Source of the DNA: an uncultured Polaribacter sp.
GTDB taxonomy: Bacteria; Bacteroidota; Bacteroidia; Flavobacteriales; Flavobacteriaceae
Reading direction: 5' to 3'
Assembly: GCF_947501385.1 (NCBI RefSeq)
Contig: NZ_CANMVP010000012.1
Location: 81,957 to 145,956 of the forward strand
Length of the DNA: 64,000 bases
Shown: positions 63,893 to 64,000 of the stretch, piece after piece
How positions within the stretch are numbered: the first letter of the stretch is position 1
Layout: every line of letters begins with the position of its first letter
Program-made: the position numbers and the translations under genes
The notes under the pieces: model-generated
Databases searched by the model: none
What the model saw: only the letters and a program-made list of their open reading frames with translations
What the model was told of the DNA's origin: nothing

Positions 63893-64000
63893 TTAAGCAA
63901 AAATTGTGGTTAATCTAAATAGGAAAAAACCTACGTTCCTGACCCCTCTAAATTGTGCTCTAAATGCTTTGATCTTTGCGTTGAAAGATTCTGCTGACGC
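63893..64000 (-). CDS. Transposase C-terminal end (ISL3/ISAon1-like), cut by window
   Basis: The last 35 residues read ASAESFNAKIKAFRAQFRGV then RNVGFFLFRLTTIFA and stop at 63893. The ESFNAKIKxFRAxxRGV pattern is typical of the end of ISL3-like or ISAon1-type transposases. The element's left end is probably near 63860 (GGATCAAGTCCAAAAC). The rest lies beyond the window. Confidence 0.75.
   Translation of the reverse strand, partial: ASAESFNAKIKAFRAQFRGVRNVGFFLFRLTTIFA

Overview
The window is AT-rich chromosomal DNA from a marine-type member of the Flavobacteriaceae (Bacteroidetes), probably close to Polaribacter or Tenacibaculum. Evidence for this: a SusC/SusD pair, a type IX secretion sorting domain, a PID-CTERM-like tail, -7 promoter boxes of the form TAnnTTTG, typical Bacteroidetes families (DUF4136, DUF4197, DUF5522, DUF2007, YgiQ, IcmF), and many short dispersed repeats of the kind common in flavobacterial intergenic DNA. 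No phage, plasmid or CRISPR locus is visible. The mobile DNA consists of a decayed IS4-type transposase (about 21.6-22.1 kb) and the C-terminal end of another transposase at the right edge.

Layout. 1-3.7 kb (minus strand): a truncated family 2 glycosyltransferase, a YwqK-like repeat protein, a membrane polyferredoxin and an FAD/NAD oxidoreductase. 3.9-9.4 kb (plus): an outer-membrane protein, a GH113-like lipoprotein, a tandem universal stress protein, a lipoprotein with an internal duplication and a POTRA/beta-barrel protein. 9.4-14.8 kb: pyruvate carboxylase, a phosphatase and a sterol-desaturase-like enzyme. 14.8-21.3 kb (minus): a cluster of arsenosugar type, with purine nucleoside phosphorylase, a DM13/T9SS protein, a TIGR04282 transferase, rhodanese, ArsM methyltransferase, ArsS radical SAM enzyme, an AhpD-like protein and a DUF547 protein. 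22-27 kb: DMP19/DUF4375 and DUF4174 proteins and two S15/CocE hydrolases. 27-33 kb: YgiQ, dienelactone hydrolase, a LOV-like PAS protein, a SigZ-type sigma factor and an unlisted 34-residue peptide with 11 cysteines. 33.8-38.9 kb: an ECF sigma factor with a membrane partner, and the fused mutase IcmF. 39-43.7 kb: small lipoproteins and a LytS/LytTR two-component pair. 44-48.7 kb: SusC/SusD. 49-53.8 kb: pyrF, a TlpA-like protein, tpiA, prmA, clpS, tRNA-Arg and small proteins. 54-63.6 kb: a Ca/Na antiporter, divergent GSII and GSIII, purM, an ABC ATPase operon and prfA.

How the genes may work together. ArsM and ArsS would methylate arsenic and attach a 5'-deoxyadenosyl group. The phosphorylase, the nucleotidyltransferase-like TIGR04282 protein and one or more glycosyltransferases could then replace adenine with another aglycone; this order is an inference. 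The sigma-factor region, where a SigZ-like protein with a cysteine-rich tail sits behind a metallothionein-like peptide and a perfect inverted repeat, is the best candidate for an undescribed regulatory unit. Dispersed repeats have also entered coding sequence: three in-frame copies lie in icmF, and two genes take their stop codon from the edge of the same two-hairpin element.
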